From Coemansia sp. RSA 1804 (taxonomy: Eukaryota > Kickxellomycota > Kickxellomycetes > Kickxellales > Kickxellaceae), in NCBI GenBank assembly GCA_027578815.1, contig JANBTH010000039.1:1-48381 (forward strand): a stretch of DNA of 48,381 nt, read 5' to 3'. The notes below the pieces were generated by a model. That model did no database searches and had not been told where the DNA came from. It saw only the letters and a program-made list of their open reading frames with translations. Below are positions 13,883 to 23,200 of this stretch, in pieces (the first letter of the stretch is position 1; the number at the start of each line of letters is the position of its first letter). The translations under genes and the position numbers were made by a program.

Positions 13883-14346
13883 TGTTGCTCTGTATAAACC
13901 GACTCAACATCTTCTATGGCCTCGGCCCTATCCGTATCGTGCGCTTGGCTAAACCCAGCGCCAGTCTCTAGTCCGGCTCCGGCGGTGATTGGCGAGGATG
14001 ACTCAGGCGCAACAGTTGTGCTGCGAAACGGCTGCTGCTGCTGCTGCTGCTGTGCTTCCATAAAACTGTAGTTAAGAAACGGGTTATTTTCCTTTGCCGG
14101 CGCTGACGAATGACGCAGCACCTGCTGTTCGCCTGCACCGAGTGCGCCAGCATTGCTGCTATTGTTGTTTATGTTGCCGGACGCACCTGAGGATTGCTGC
14201 TGAGCCTCCATAAACGAGTAGTTTCCAAACGGATTCGAGGGCGGTGGATCTTTCCCAAACCCATGTGCAACACCGACTCTGCCACCACTACTGCTGCCGT
14301 TGTTGTTGTTGCTGTTCTTGCTGCTATCGCTTATGTGTGTTGTCAT
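3271..14346 (-). CDS. TAO3: Furry/Tao3/Mor2-family cell morphogenesis scaffold, 3691 aa
   Basis: Giant HEAT/ARM-like scaffold of the RAM/MOR network. In yeasts, Tao3/Pag1 and Mor2 hold the NDR kinase (Cbk1/Orb6) module for polarised growth and cell separation. The N-terminal Furry signature is clear: about residues 205-270 contain LEKLGSLARRRPRVIIELLLVW, and a later segment has FSQVKQVNTANL and DLYARLIGRISEIRF. Long helical-repeat blocks follow, separated by low-complexity Gly/Ser/Ala linkers. At 3691 aa it exceeds yeast Tao3 and Mor2 (about 2,200-2,400) and resembles animal Furry in size. The N-terminus holds two NPFxNYSFMEAQQQ repeats (NPF at 38-40 and 88-90) and a 22-residue polyglutamine tract (154-175). 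The tail is acidic (LLAELDQFDKELDEALLCS). The frame is uninterrupted, so the gene is an 11-kb single exon. The ATG is the first in frame after upstream AT-rich DNA. Confidence 0.93.
13822..13890 (-). repeat. CAG microsatellite encoding polyglutamine in the Furry-like protein
   Basis: On the plus strand there are 19 perfect CTG units (13822-13878), followed by TTG CTG TTG. Read on the minus strand this gives 22 consecutive glutamines (residues 154-175), mostly CAG with two CAA interruptions at the 5' end. It lies just upstream of the conserved Furry domain, so its length is probably variable between strains. Confidence 0.95.
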
Positions 14347-14803
14347 TGTTTGAATGCGTGTGTGTTTTGAAATGCAAAGTAAGGCTAATTGATTTGTTTG
14401 CTATACGGAGGAATAAAAGAGAATAAAATAAAAGAGAAAAGATGTGGGCGTTGCAAGCACTTTTGTTTGTTTGTTTTTTATTTCTCCTTTTTCCCGAATG
14501 TTTGTGTGTTTTACCAAGCGGGGAAATGCGTGATGATGTATGGGGCAGAACATGGGGATGGAAATTTCATAAAGATTGGGACTGTTTGGGTTTCACCCGC
14601 ATTCTTTTTTAATAGAAATATGTCACTGAACCAGCGTATATTGTTTAAAACAAATTACTAGAGACTAAAATATAAAATCCCTGCAAAAGTATTGAGTTTA
14701 AGCTTCATAGCAAATTTAGTGCGTCTGGCGTAAATCATTTTCTTTGTTAACTATTGATTCTTCTTGTTTATTCAAAAAAAAGCAAGAAATAAATCATCGC
14801 ATG
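14347..14803. other. Spacer upstream of the Furry-like gene
   Basis: AT-rich spacer. The part next to 14346 is the promoter side of the Furry-like gene, with A/T runs but no unmistakable TATA box. From 14631 the sequence belongs to the left copy of a duplicated unit and forms the 3' flank of the small gene at 14804-15091. A minus-strand AATAAA at about 14766-14771 is a likely polyadenylation signal. No further gene seen. Confidence 0.5.
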
Positions 14804-15182
14804 CTATATTCCACGCTTTACTTTTTTAGAATTAGTAAGTGTGTAACTAGCAGACACCACTCCATCTTCATTAGCTAAATCTGCAAGACTGCCTTTGGTA
14901 ACTTCTTCGCCATTAACAACGGTCCAAATCCTATCAACAGTTTCACCGCAAGAGCAAATTGGATGTCTATTAATGTAGTTTTTCAACCCGTTGAGCGTGG
15001 TCATGGCATTGACCATACTTTCTGGTATAACCGCATCTTTTGCATTCTTATTGTTAGTGCAATGTGTTCTAATACTAGTAGCTTTAGTCATTATCAAGAC
15101 AATCTGGGTTGTAGTTATATCCAAATAATGTGCTGCAATACTGCTATATATATTTGTCAGTAATTGAACCGAATATTGATGA
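14631..15182. repeat. Direct repeat, left copy (duplicated small-gene unit)
   Basis: This segment is repeated in the same orientation at 16435-16984, about 1.8 kb away. Both start with CCAG..TATATTGTTT, run through a 3' flank containing TTTATTCAAAAAA, the small coding region and the leader with TATATATTTGTCAG. By eye, similarity is high in the coding part and patchier in the flanks. Weaker similarity continues to about 15410 (ACAGATAC.GAAAT), so the promoter seems to have been copied with the gene. Confidence 0.85.
14804..15091 (-). CDS. Small ubiquitin-like (beta-grasp) candidate protein, 95 aa, intact copy
   Basis: I recognise no named family. The protein is 95 aa from the first ATG after a good TATA box (15215-15222). 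The frame stays open further upstream but has no ATG there. The order of predicted elements follows ubiquitin: strand (TSIRTHC), strand (DAVIPES), helix TLNGLKNYINR, comparable to ubiquitin TIENVKAKIQD, then strand DRIWTVV, a NGEEV turn, short helix SLADLAN and final strand VVSASYTL. The C-terminus is KKVKRGI with no diglycine, so conjugation is not indicated. Two cysteines (CSC) lie in the loop after the helix. The header domain of Crinkler-type proteins has the same fold and is an alternative comparison. That it is a gene is supported by its TATA box, polyA signal and duplicated copy. The fold is inference. Confidence 0.6.
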   Translation of the reverse strand: MTKATSIRTHCTNNKNAKDAVIPESMVNAMTTLNGLKNYINRHPICSCGETVDRIWTVVNGEEVTKGSLADLANEDGVVSASYTLTNSKKVKRGI

Positions 15183-15214
15183 TGGTTGAATTTGAAATGA
15201 AATGAAATGTAGCC

Positions 15215-15222
15215 CTTTTATA
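15215..15222 (-). promoter_or_regulatory. TATA box of the left small ubiquitin-like gene
   Basis: TATAAAAG reads on the minus strand, 124 nt upstream of the ATG at 15091. The right copy has an equivalent box at nearly the same distance, which supports the chosen start. Confidence 0.65.
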
Positions 15223-15722
15223 TTGAAATCGGTTGTCTCACTGAACTTGCATATTAATTAATAGCAGATGAACACCTGTACATTAATGATTAGATACGAA
15301 TTAAAAAATAAACTGCTAGCTTGCTGGTTTTTTTTAAAAAAAAAGGCAGCTGATAATTGCACATTTTTGATAAATCTAATACAGATACAGAAATAGAGAC
15401 AAAAAAGTCTTTATAATTTGATATACATTAAGATTTTTATTATAAATTTTTATTAAATCCAATCATATGCGCGTAGATCTTGTTCTCCACCTGTGCTATT
15501 TAGAGAGCAGCAGAGAACACAGAAGAAAAATTTAAAAATTTAAAGATCTAAAAAACAGGATAAATGAAAAAGGTAAAAGCCAAATAATATAGAAATAAAT
15601 GGTGTTGATTTTGCTACACTTTTTCAGAGAGCATCATAAATAAAATAGTATTGAGCTACTAGATGCGCGGGTATTTAAGAACGCATAAAAACTAAGCAAT
15701 GTTGCCTGATCGTCAAACAGGT

Positions 15723-15860
15723 ATGCTGTTCAAGGTTGTCATTCGCAATAATAGTTCTGGTCATATATTTCTCCATGTAAAGGATTTTAGATTTGCAATC
15801 ACAGTGTTGTTTGAGCTGTGTAAACTGCTAGTTCCATCTCTATGTCAGCCACTGCCGTGA
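15723..15860 (+). pseudogene. Possible relic of a small beta-grasp-like gene, 45 codons
   Basis: A short open frame lies in a pocket of more balanced base composition. It begins MLFKVVIRNNSSGHIFLHV, followed by a helix-like ITVLFELCKLL, and stops at 15858-15860. After the stop, another frame stays open to about 15928 with DFMLQLMFLEGF. Strand-turn-strand-helix and then a strand after a frame change resembles the first part of the neighbouring small proteins. A TATTTAAG box lies at about 15671-15678. Chance is a real possibility for so short a frame. Confidence 0.25.
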
Positions 15861-16434
15861 AGATTTCATGCTACAACTCATGTTTTTGGAGGGATTTCTG
15901 GATTATCCTTTTATTATAGTAGATTAAATGCGTTTTGACGCCGTTCTTTATTAATGTTGCCTGTAAGGCAAATACAACTAATAACAAATAAAAGAAAGAA
16001 AAAACTACGAGAGAAGAAAAAGAGAGAAGAAAAATGGTGTTTTTACGCTTTTGTAGTTTTGTAATTTGTGTTTTTATAAGAAAAAAGGGTTTAGTAGTTT
16101 AGGCGGGTAGATATAAAAAAGAAAAAAGTGTAAAACCATAATGGACTACACAAGGCTCTCACTATAATACTTGTTTATTGGACAGGTAGTATGCTTGGGA
16201 TATATTAATTTGTAGTGGTGATCTCGATCATCTAATACTAAAAATCATGAGTCCTAGCTAGCGTATAGCTATAAGTGCAATATTAGTATATTAAATAAAA
16301 GTAAATGCTAGATATGTATTTAAATATATTAATAACTTTTAATTGCTAGATTGCAGAGCAAAATAATCACCGTATTTCTGTGAATTCCTGAAAGATTAGA
16401 CAAATCTCAAGAGTGATGTGAATAATTCACAAAA

Positions 16435-16984
16435 CCAGTATATATTGTTTGAAAATAATTACTAGCCATTAAAAAAAGACAACCTCAAAACCATTAGAAT
16501 TTAAATTTTGTAGTAAACTTAATGCGGCTGGCGTAAATTTTTTTGTTCTCTTTATTCTTGTTTATTCAAAAAAGTATGCGAAATAAACCATCACATAAGC
16601 TATATTCCACTCTTTACTTTTAAGAATTAGTAAGTGTGTAACTAGCAGACACCACTCCATTTTCATTAGCTAAATCTGCAAGTTTGCCTTTGAAAAACTT
16701 TTTTGCCATCAACAACGGTCCAAATACTCTCAACAGTTTCACCGCGAGAGCAAATTGGATGTTGATTAATGTAGTTTTTCAACCCGTTGAGCGTGGTCAT
16801 GGCATTGGTCGTACCTTCTGGTATAACTGCATCCTCTGCATTGCTATTGTTGGTGCAATTTATTTTAATACTAGTAACTTTAGTCATTATCAAGGCAATC
16901 TGGGTTGTAGTTATATCCAAATAATGTGCTGCAATACTGCTATATATATTTGTCAGGAATTGAATTGGATATTGCTGTTTGATG
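16435..16984. repeat. Direct repeat, right copy (duplicated small-gene unit)
   Basis: Same orientation as the copy at 14631-15182. It contains the frameshifted small gene, a TTTATTCAAAAAA 3' flank and the TATATATTTGTCAG leader. Weaker similarity continues to about 17190. Confidence 0.85.
16620..16887 (-). pseudogene. Frameshifted copy of the small ubiquitin-like gene
   Basis: This is the paralogue of the gene at 14804-15091. It starts at the equivalent ATG (16887) and is clearly similar through MTK.TSI, NAMTTLNGLKNYIN and GETV.-IWTVV. One extra base relative to the left copy, within 16693-16704 where an A5 and a T6 run lie together, shifts the frame so that it ends early at 16666. After the shift the remaining sequence still matches the left copy (LADLANE.GVVSASYTLTNS) to a TAA at 16620-16622. 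Because the insertion is at homopolymers, either a recent disabling mutation or a sequencing error would explain it. The good match on both sides argues against long decay. Confidence 0.65.
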
Positions 16985-17821
16985 GAATGGAAAAGTGTGT
17001 TAGGGCAAACCCTCCATTTTATACCTACAGCCTATTTTGTCCGCTCAATTTTATATACTAGCTAATTTATAAAACTGAATAGCTATATTAGTAAAATATA
17101 TAAAGCCAAAAGGCTGACTAATCGGTCATAAGAAGCAGCTGGTCACCTTTTTTACTCTTCAACAATGTTAACACAGATACCGAAATGAGAATAGAGATGT
17201 TCACATGATTTGAATTCACGTTTTTAATTTTTTTATTGAATTCTATATATAGAAACTACCCAAAAAACTGTGGGTTTTAATTCTTCATTTTTATATTAAA
17301 GTCTTAAATAATACAGATCTGCTTTATTAATATTATGTGAATAAATATATCAATTCAATCTTGTATAATCTGATTGGAAATTAGATTTAATGGCATATTA
17401 TATGATATGTACTGTTTTATATTATTTTCTGTTAAGAAGGCTTTAAAAGTCGCAATATCGTTAAACCAGGTAAATAAAATGCTAGTCAATCAAATAAACA
17501 AGCGATAATTGCTACTATTCCAAGTATATACCACGCTTGTTTTCTTACGCTTGCTATGCTCCTTGCCGTTGACGGTCCTCTTTTTGGCGTCTATAGCAGA
17601 AGTGATATGTTCCTATTCAATAGTAAGTTTGAAAAAGGCAGTGGCTGGTCCATACTAGAAACCCATGCCAGCCCACATATTCTAACGCGTGTGATATAAA
17701 CATCCAGTGAATATATGTCATTAAATACTGCCACACACATCACATGTAGTTGATTTATTAACCAAAAGAAACAAGACAAAAAATTATTAAAAGATCGTAT
17801 TAGGGGAATCCCACCCACGGA
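16985..17821. other. AT-rich spacer downstream of P450 gene 1
   Basis: It contains the promoter of the right small-gene copy, then very AT-rich sequence. The last roughly 300 bases before 17821 are the 3' flank of P450 gene 1. An open frame at 17591-17818 has no recognisable features. No further gene seen. Confidence 0.45.
17016..17023 (-). promoter_or_regulatory. TATA box of the right small ubiquitin-like copy
   Basis: TATAAAAT on the minus strand, 129 nt upstream of the ATG at 16887. The position matches the left copy (124 nt), although the surrounding leader has diverged. Confidence 0.55.
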
Positions 17822-19462
17822 CTAGCCAAAGGACGACTCGGGTGCCCGGCTGATGACCACAAGACAATCCCTTTCAGGGTACTTTGGCATGACCGTCAGA
17901 CTGTGGGTGCGGGGCATTGGAACGGGGTACCCGAGCGCATCGACATTGTCGGGGCCAAACAGCGAGTCGGCAGGGAGCGCAAAGTCGTAGTCCTTGAGAA
18001 TGTTGGCCAGAATGGTCATCATCTCGTAGTGCGCCAGATTCCTGCCGGGACAGATCCTGACGCCCGCACTGAATGTCAGCACGTTCTGCTTCGTCTTCTC
18101 GCCGTCGCCGAGGAACCGCTCGGGCATGAACCGATGCGGTTGGTCCCAAGTCTCCTTGTGGTGGTTGGCGCCGGCGATGTTCACGCCTATCTGGGTTCCT
18201 CCCGGCAAGTAGTGGCCCTGGAATGTGGCCCCTCCCTCGGGCACTATGCGCGGGAGCATCACGCCCGACACCGAGCGGATCCGCATTGCCTCGTAGATAC
18301 AGGCATCGATGTACGGCAGGCTGGCTTTACCTTCAGCATACGTGATCGTGTGGTCGCGGGCAAACTTGCCGCGCACTTCGCTGACAGCGCGGCGGTAGAC
18401 GTCGGGATACAGAAGCAGGTAATGGAGCGCCCAGCTCAGCGTGAGCGACGTGGTGTCGGTTCCGCCGATCAGGAAGCCAATGTTCTCGGCCGTAATCTGC
18501 GCCTGCGTCATGCGCACACGCGACTCGGGGTCCTCGGCATCCAGCAGCGCCTGCAGGATATCCTTGGGTTTTTCGGATTCTGGTTTCTCGCACCCGAGTA
18601 TCTCCCGACGCCGGCGGTCGGCGGCCGCGTTGCCAAAGGCCACAAAGGCGTCCTTGCTCTCCACAAGCCTTGCAGTCGACAGGAGCAGACTGAGCGGGAA
18701 CCTGTTGACCATCTTCCCGAACACGATGCCGAGCAATGCGAGCCGGTTGTAGTTGTTCACCCAGCTGACTATCTGCGCACTACTGCTGTTGCTCAGTGCA
18801 TCGAACCGCTGGCCGTACCCGAGGGCGCCGATGATGTCGAAGGCTGTGAGCGAGAAATGCAGCGAGTATGGAACAATAGTCTCAGCCCCTGTTTCCGAAG
18901 CATCGATCATTGCGTCCCACTTGCGGCGGATCGAGCGGATGCCGCAGTCGAGGATCGTGGGCTCCATGGCGCTGAGATGCCCATGCGTGAAAGCCGGCCC
19001 CACCTGCCGTCTCCTCACGTGCGTCAGATCCGCCGACTGCGTGGTAAACATGGTGTCGTCGATCAGCGCAAAGTGCTGGTACATCTCGCTCTTGACAAAC
19101 CGGTGGGTTCCGAGCACCGTGCGGCAGTCCGCCGGGTTGCTTATCACCACGCCGCGGGGCCCCGCCACGTAGATGTCGCCGTACTTGTAGTAGTCGTCCT
19201 CGCACGCATCGCCCAGCCGGCCTAGCAGGGCGTTGGCCTTCATCCTGAGCATCGTTAGTCTGCTTAGGCGGTCGCCTGGGATCCCGCTCAGTGGCGAGAA
19301 GTTAAGCAGGTAGACCACGCGGCCCGCGATGTAAAGCGCCGTGGCCGCTGCCAGAATCCGGGCACCGAGGTAGTAGTAGTAGTAGTCATTGTCACTCGTG
19401 AGCACCTCTGATGCCCAGGAAACAGCGGCCTTGTGGACAGCCGATGGATCTAGTATAGCCAT
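17822..19462 (-). CDS. Cytochrome P450 monooxygenase 1, 546 aa
   Basis: Membrane-bound P450, presumably in the ER, using electrons from a P450 reductase. The substrate is not predictable. The N-terminal anchor contains AATALYIAGRVVYLLNF, followed by a proline hinge (PLSGIPG). Family motifs are all present: I-helix IGGTDTTSLTLSW, K-helix EAMR, FMPERF, and the heme loop FSAGVRICPG with Cys471 as axial ligand. The start is the ATG at 19462. The open frame reaches 19474 only through a TTG, and paralogue 3 begins at the equivalent MA. A TATA-like ATAAATA lies at 19552-19558. A GTA run near 19372 encodes five tyrosines in the anchor region. It is strongly similar to the P450s at 27355 and 31316. 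A 440-codon open frame opposite it is a shadow. Confidence 0.95.
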   Translation of the reverse strand: MAILDPSAVHKAAVSWASEVLTSDNDYYYYYLGARILAAATALYIAGRVVYLLNFSPLSGIPGDRLSRLTMLRMKANALLGRLGDACEDDYYKYGDIYVAGPRGVVISNPADCRTVLGTHRFVKSEMYQHFALIDDTMFTTQSADLTHVRRRQVGPAFTHGHLSAMEPTILDCGIRSIRRKWDAMIDASETGAETIVPYSLHFSLTAFDIIGALGYGQRFDALSNSSSAQIVSWVNNYNRLALLGIVFGKMVNRFPLSLLLSTARLVESKDAFVAFGNAAADRRRREILGCEKPESEKPKDILQALLDAEDPESRVRMTQAQITAENIGFLIGGTDTTSLTLSWALHYLLLYPDVYRRAVSEVRGKFARDHTITYAEGKASLPYIDACIYEAMRIRSVSGVMLPRIVPEGGATFQGHYLPGGTQIGVNIAGANHHKETWDQPHRFMPERFLGDGEKTKQNVLTFSAGVRICPGRNLAHYEMMTILANILKDYDFALPADSLFGPDNVDALGYPVPMPRTHSLTVMPKYPERDCLVVISRAPESSFG

Positions 19463-20259
19463 TTCTAGTAACAACGATTGAATGATAAAGATGAAAGAGA
19501 AAGAGAAAGATGATTAACAGAACTTCAAAGGACGAGCTGCCACCTCACAGCTATTTATCCCATCTGAAATCTCTCGACTGGTCTTTACCGAGTTGATGAA
19601 AAAAAAACATGTGGCCCAAGCTTTTGGTGTGTTTTTCCATTTTCAGATGTTCCTTTATATTGACATGTGTGAATGCATATATTCTTGTGCGGAGGCGGAA
19701 GAAGGAGGAGAGATGTCGGTTTTCTACTTGCATTGTTTAAAAGTAACGGAAATAACATTAGTTTTTTGTTTATTCTCGTCGATTGCTTATCTCATGACCG
19801 CGTCCAACTATTGCTATATTCGTACAGAGGTTATTTGTGGAAGGGGATAATCCTATTATATTCCTGCCTCGTATGGAGAGAGACAGCGGGACAACGTAAC
19901 GAGGAAAAAGATCATCGGCGGAATAAATAAAACAGAGCGAAAGCGCAGCGAAGCCAGCGTGATCAGATCAGCATGGCTAGTTGAGCTGATCCATGATCAC
20001 GGTCTGCATTTGCCAAATCAGCAGGAATCGCATGATTGCATTATAAAAACGAAACCTTTGCCAGCTGCTGAGTAGAAAAAAAAACATGGATCTTATCGAA
20101 ACTCGAGTTCTCAACATAGAAATAGAGGGTTGCTGATGTGCGGCACGGCTGCTGGCTGCTTCTCTCCTATTCTTTCTCTGTGAATCACCACATCTACATT
20201 TGCCTTGTTTATTTATTTATTTGTTTATTGCTGTAGTTGCTGTTGTGTTTTTGGATAGA
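19463..20259. promoter_or_regulatory. Divergent intergenic region between P450 gene 1 and the PPR gene
   Basis: This 797-bp region separates two divergent genes. On the P450 side, a TATA-like ATAAATA lies at 19552-19558 on the minus strand. Between them is an imperfect inverted repeat at 19958-20001. The PPR side is T-rich up to the ATG at 20260. Open frames at 19593-19930 look like chance. No gene seen. Confidence 0.5.
19958..20001. repeat. Imperfect inverted repeat (hairpin), 15-bp arms
   Basis: The left arm CGTGATCAGATCAGC (19958-19972) pairs with the right arm at 19985-20001 (GCTGATCCATGATCACG), leaving two unpaired bases in the right arm and a 12-nt loop. It lies about 260 bp upstream of the PPR gene start. 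It could be a bound dyad site or part of a leader RNA. Function unknown. Confidence 0.7.
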
Positions 20260-23200
20260 ATGCTCTCGGGTATACGGACGGCTGCCACACGCACAGCCCG
20301 ACGCATGCCAGCACTATCACCACAGCAGCGGTACACGTGTCTGCTCCGGCGACGAGCGGGCGAGGGAGAGCACGAATGCACAAGAAGAGGAATTGCCACG
20401 ACAGCCGTGGCTAGAGGAGGAGAGGAGAAGACCAACTCTAAGAGCAAGACAAAAAGGCCCACGGCAGCAAAGCACAGACGGCGGAGAGGCAGGCGGGAGG
20501 AAGGAGAGCTGCTGAGTTCGCAGCACATATCGGCGCTGGGAAAGCACCACACGTCGGAGCCGCCGCTGGTGGTGCAGAGCAAGAGTGCGCCGTTTACGGC
20601 GGAGGAGGTGGATCGCGCAATAGGGCGGCTGCGGCGGAAGCTGCGGCGGTTTCTGCTCCACAACCGCTCGGCAGCCACGCTGGAGGCGCTGTGGGAGCTG
20701 TACCAGACAGTTCTGGGCTCAGCAGAGGACTGGCAGCTCAGCAAAGCAGAAGCAATGCAGTTTCTGGCTGCCATTCTGCGCGCAAGCGACCGCGGCGACG
20801 TGTGGTGCGGGCGGGCGCAGACGATTGCAAGCACCGTGGATACGACAGCTGACGCTGCGCTGCGAGCCGCCGTAGCGCTGGCGCTGGCGCGGATCTACGC
20901 AAGATTCGGCGATCTGGCAGGGCTCGAGAGCGCGGTGGCGGGAATCGCGCACGGCGGCGACGAAGAGGTGATGAAGATGATGGAGCAGGACGACTACCAC
21001 GAGACGCGCGCAATTGCGCTGGCGCGCGCGGGTCTGCCGCAGCAGGCGGAGGAGGCGCTAGAGCTGGCAGGCGGCGCAACGCTGACGCCCGAGGCATGCG
21101 AGCGGTTCAGGCACAACATTGAGCAGACAAAGAGCAAGCGAGGACCGCGCATCTGGATGCGGCTGGAGCCGGCGGGCGTGGAAGCACTGAGGAACATTCT
21201 GGCTGCGTGGGCGCGCAGCCGAGGCGTGGATCGCGCGTGGGCCACGATGGATCGGCTGCTGACGCTCGGCTACGCGGAGTCGTCGCGCGAGTGGAATGCG
21301 CTGCTGCACATGCACGCGCTGGATCCGCGGTACCGGTACGAGCTGCTGGAGCACGTGCTGGAGCGCATGCGCAACGCCGGCGCCAAGCGCGACCACGCCA
21401 CATACAACATTATCATGCAGGGCTGTCTGCTGCGCGGGCTGCAGCCGCAGTGGCGGAGCTGGCTCGTGCGCATGCAGGATGCAGGGTTTTCTCCCGACGT
21501 ATACACATATGCAACGCCCGCAGCGCAGCTGGCGGCGACTGGCCAGTGGTCCGAGGCGCATCGCGTGGTCGAGGCGATGAAGCGGACCGCCACGGCTGCG
21601 CCGGCGCGCGCAATCAGCGCAAACGCCGCGATGCGCATCGAGCGGCAGCGCAACCGGTCGGCGCCCATTATGGATCGCTTCCGCGCAAACGTTTTCTTCG
21701 GTCGCGCTATCACGGCTGAGGAGTTTGCCGGTGTTGCTGCTGTTGCGCTGGACTGTCCGGCGCGGTGGCCGACGGAGATTGCGCTGCTTGTGCGGTGTCT
21801 GGAAGAAGGCTGCGTGGCCGACAGCGCCGTCATCAGCTCGCTTGCTGCGCGTCTGCCTGGAATTGACGATAGGCTGGTTGGCGACAGGCCGCTGCTGCGG
21901 ATGCTTCGCTCGCTCAGTCGCAGCGCGGATGCCGGCAGCGCAATCGTAGAGAGCGTTGGCGCTGGTTCTAATTCAGATGCAATGCGCCAGCTTGGCGGCG
22001 GCAGACGACGCGTTCCGGGCGCGCTGGATGCCATTGTGCAGAGGCTTCTGCGCGGCGGCGCGGTTGCCCAGGCCGAGCGGCTGCTCCACGCTGCGCGCGA
22101 TGCGTCAGTTGGCGTGGGTTCGTCGGCAACGCTGCTGTCGGTGCTGCACCACATGCTGCGCCAGCCCTCGGCGAGCGGAGGCATTGTTGCCCGCGCCGCC
22201 GAGGAGCTGGCTGCCGCGCGCTTTCTGCCGCCGACGCACGTGCCAGCCGCGCTTCTAGCTGCCTGCGTCAAGAGCGGCGATATGGAGGCTGCGCGCGAAC
22301 ACTTTGTGCGGCTGGAGCGTCTGGTTGAGCAGCATCCGTCATTGCGCGCCTTCAATGCGCTTCTGTACTACGCGCAGACGCGGGGCGACGCCCTGACGCT
22401 GGAGCTCAAGTGGCGGCAGATGGAGTCGCTTGGCCTTGCGCCCGACGCAATTGCCCACCGCACGCGCATCGTCTGCTACTCGCTGAAGGATGATATGCTG
22501 CGCACTCGCAGGGCCTACGCCGACATGCTGGACTACGGATATCCGCCGACCGCATCCGTGGTGGCTCCGATGGTGCGGTGCTGCATCCGCTGCAACGAGA
22601 TCGATCTTGCGCTTATTGTCATCCGCCACGCAGAAAAGGAACACGGTGCCGCCCTCAGCACAACAGCTTACAACTACGTTATCTCGCGCATCGCTTCTCT
22701 TCCGGAGCAAGAGCGTCTGGCGTGCGCCATGTTTGACGCGATGCTTTCCTCGCCCGATGCGAGGCTGCTCAGCGATATGAGCGATGTTATAAGCAGCGTC
22801 ACCGCTCGCAAGCTGCGCTTTGCCGATCTCCGCGTGTTTGGCGCGCGTAGTCAGCGCCAGAACAATCTTGCTGCCTGGCTGCTGCGTCCCGAGAAGGAGA
22901 AGGAGCTGCCGACAAGGAGCATGAAGCTTGCTCTGGCGCAATGGCTGACGTCTCAGGCTGCGTTTTCTGCCGCGCCAACCCTATTCAATCCGCGGGCCAA
23001 GCGCGACCAAGTCGATATGGCCGATGGCGCCCATGACAAGCTGCGCGCTGCCCGACTCTACCCGATCCAGGAGCCTGGTTCCAAGCACAAATTGTCTGAC
23101 GCTCTGCCAACCACGCCGCCGCCGCCCAACGCAACAACCTTCATTATCATGATGCGCACGCATGGCCAGCACAAGCGCTGGGAAAGTGTCATTGCCTCAT

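Larger units (their letters stand above)
15092..16619. other. AT-rich spacer between the duplicated small genes
   Basis: It holds the promoter of the left small gene, then mostly A/T-rich sequence with homopolymer runs. A less AT-rich pocket at about 15660-15930 contains a short open frame (described separately). About 15960-16430 shows A-rich, purine-rich and T-rich stretches and no gene. From 16435 the right copy of the duplication begins. Confidence 0.5.

Noticed and set aside
14804..15124. Longer version of the small gene starting at 15124
   Set aside because: The first codon there is TTG. The first ATG after the TATA box is at 15091, matched in the second copy at 16887.
17903..19225. 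440-codon open frame opposite P450 gene 1
   Set aside because: Antisense shadow of a GC-rich gene. The P450 motifs on the minus strand are decisive.
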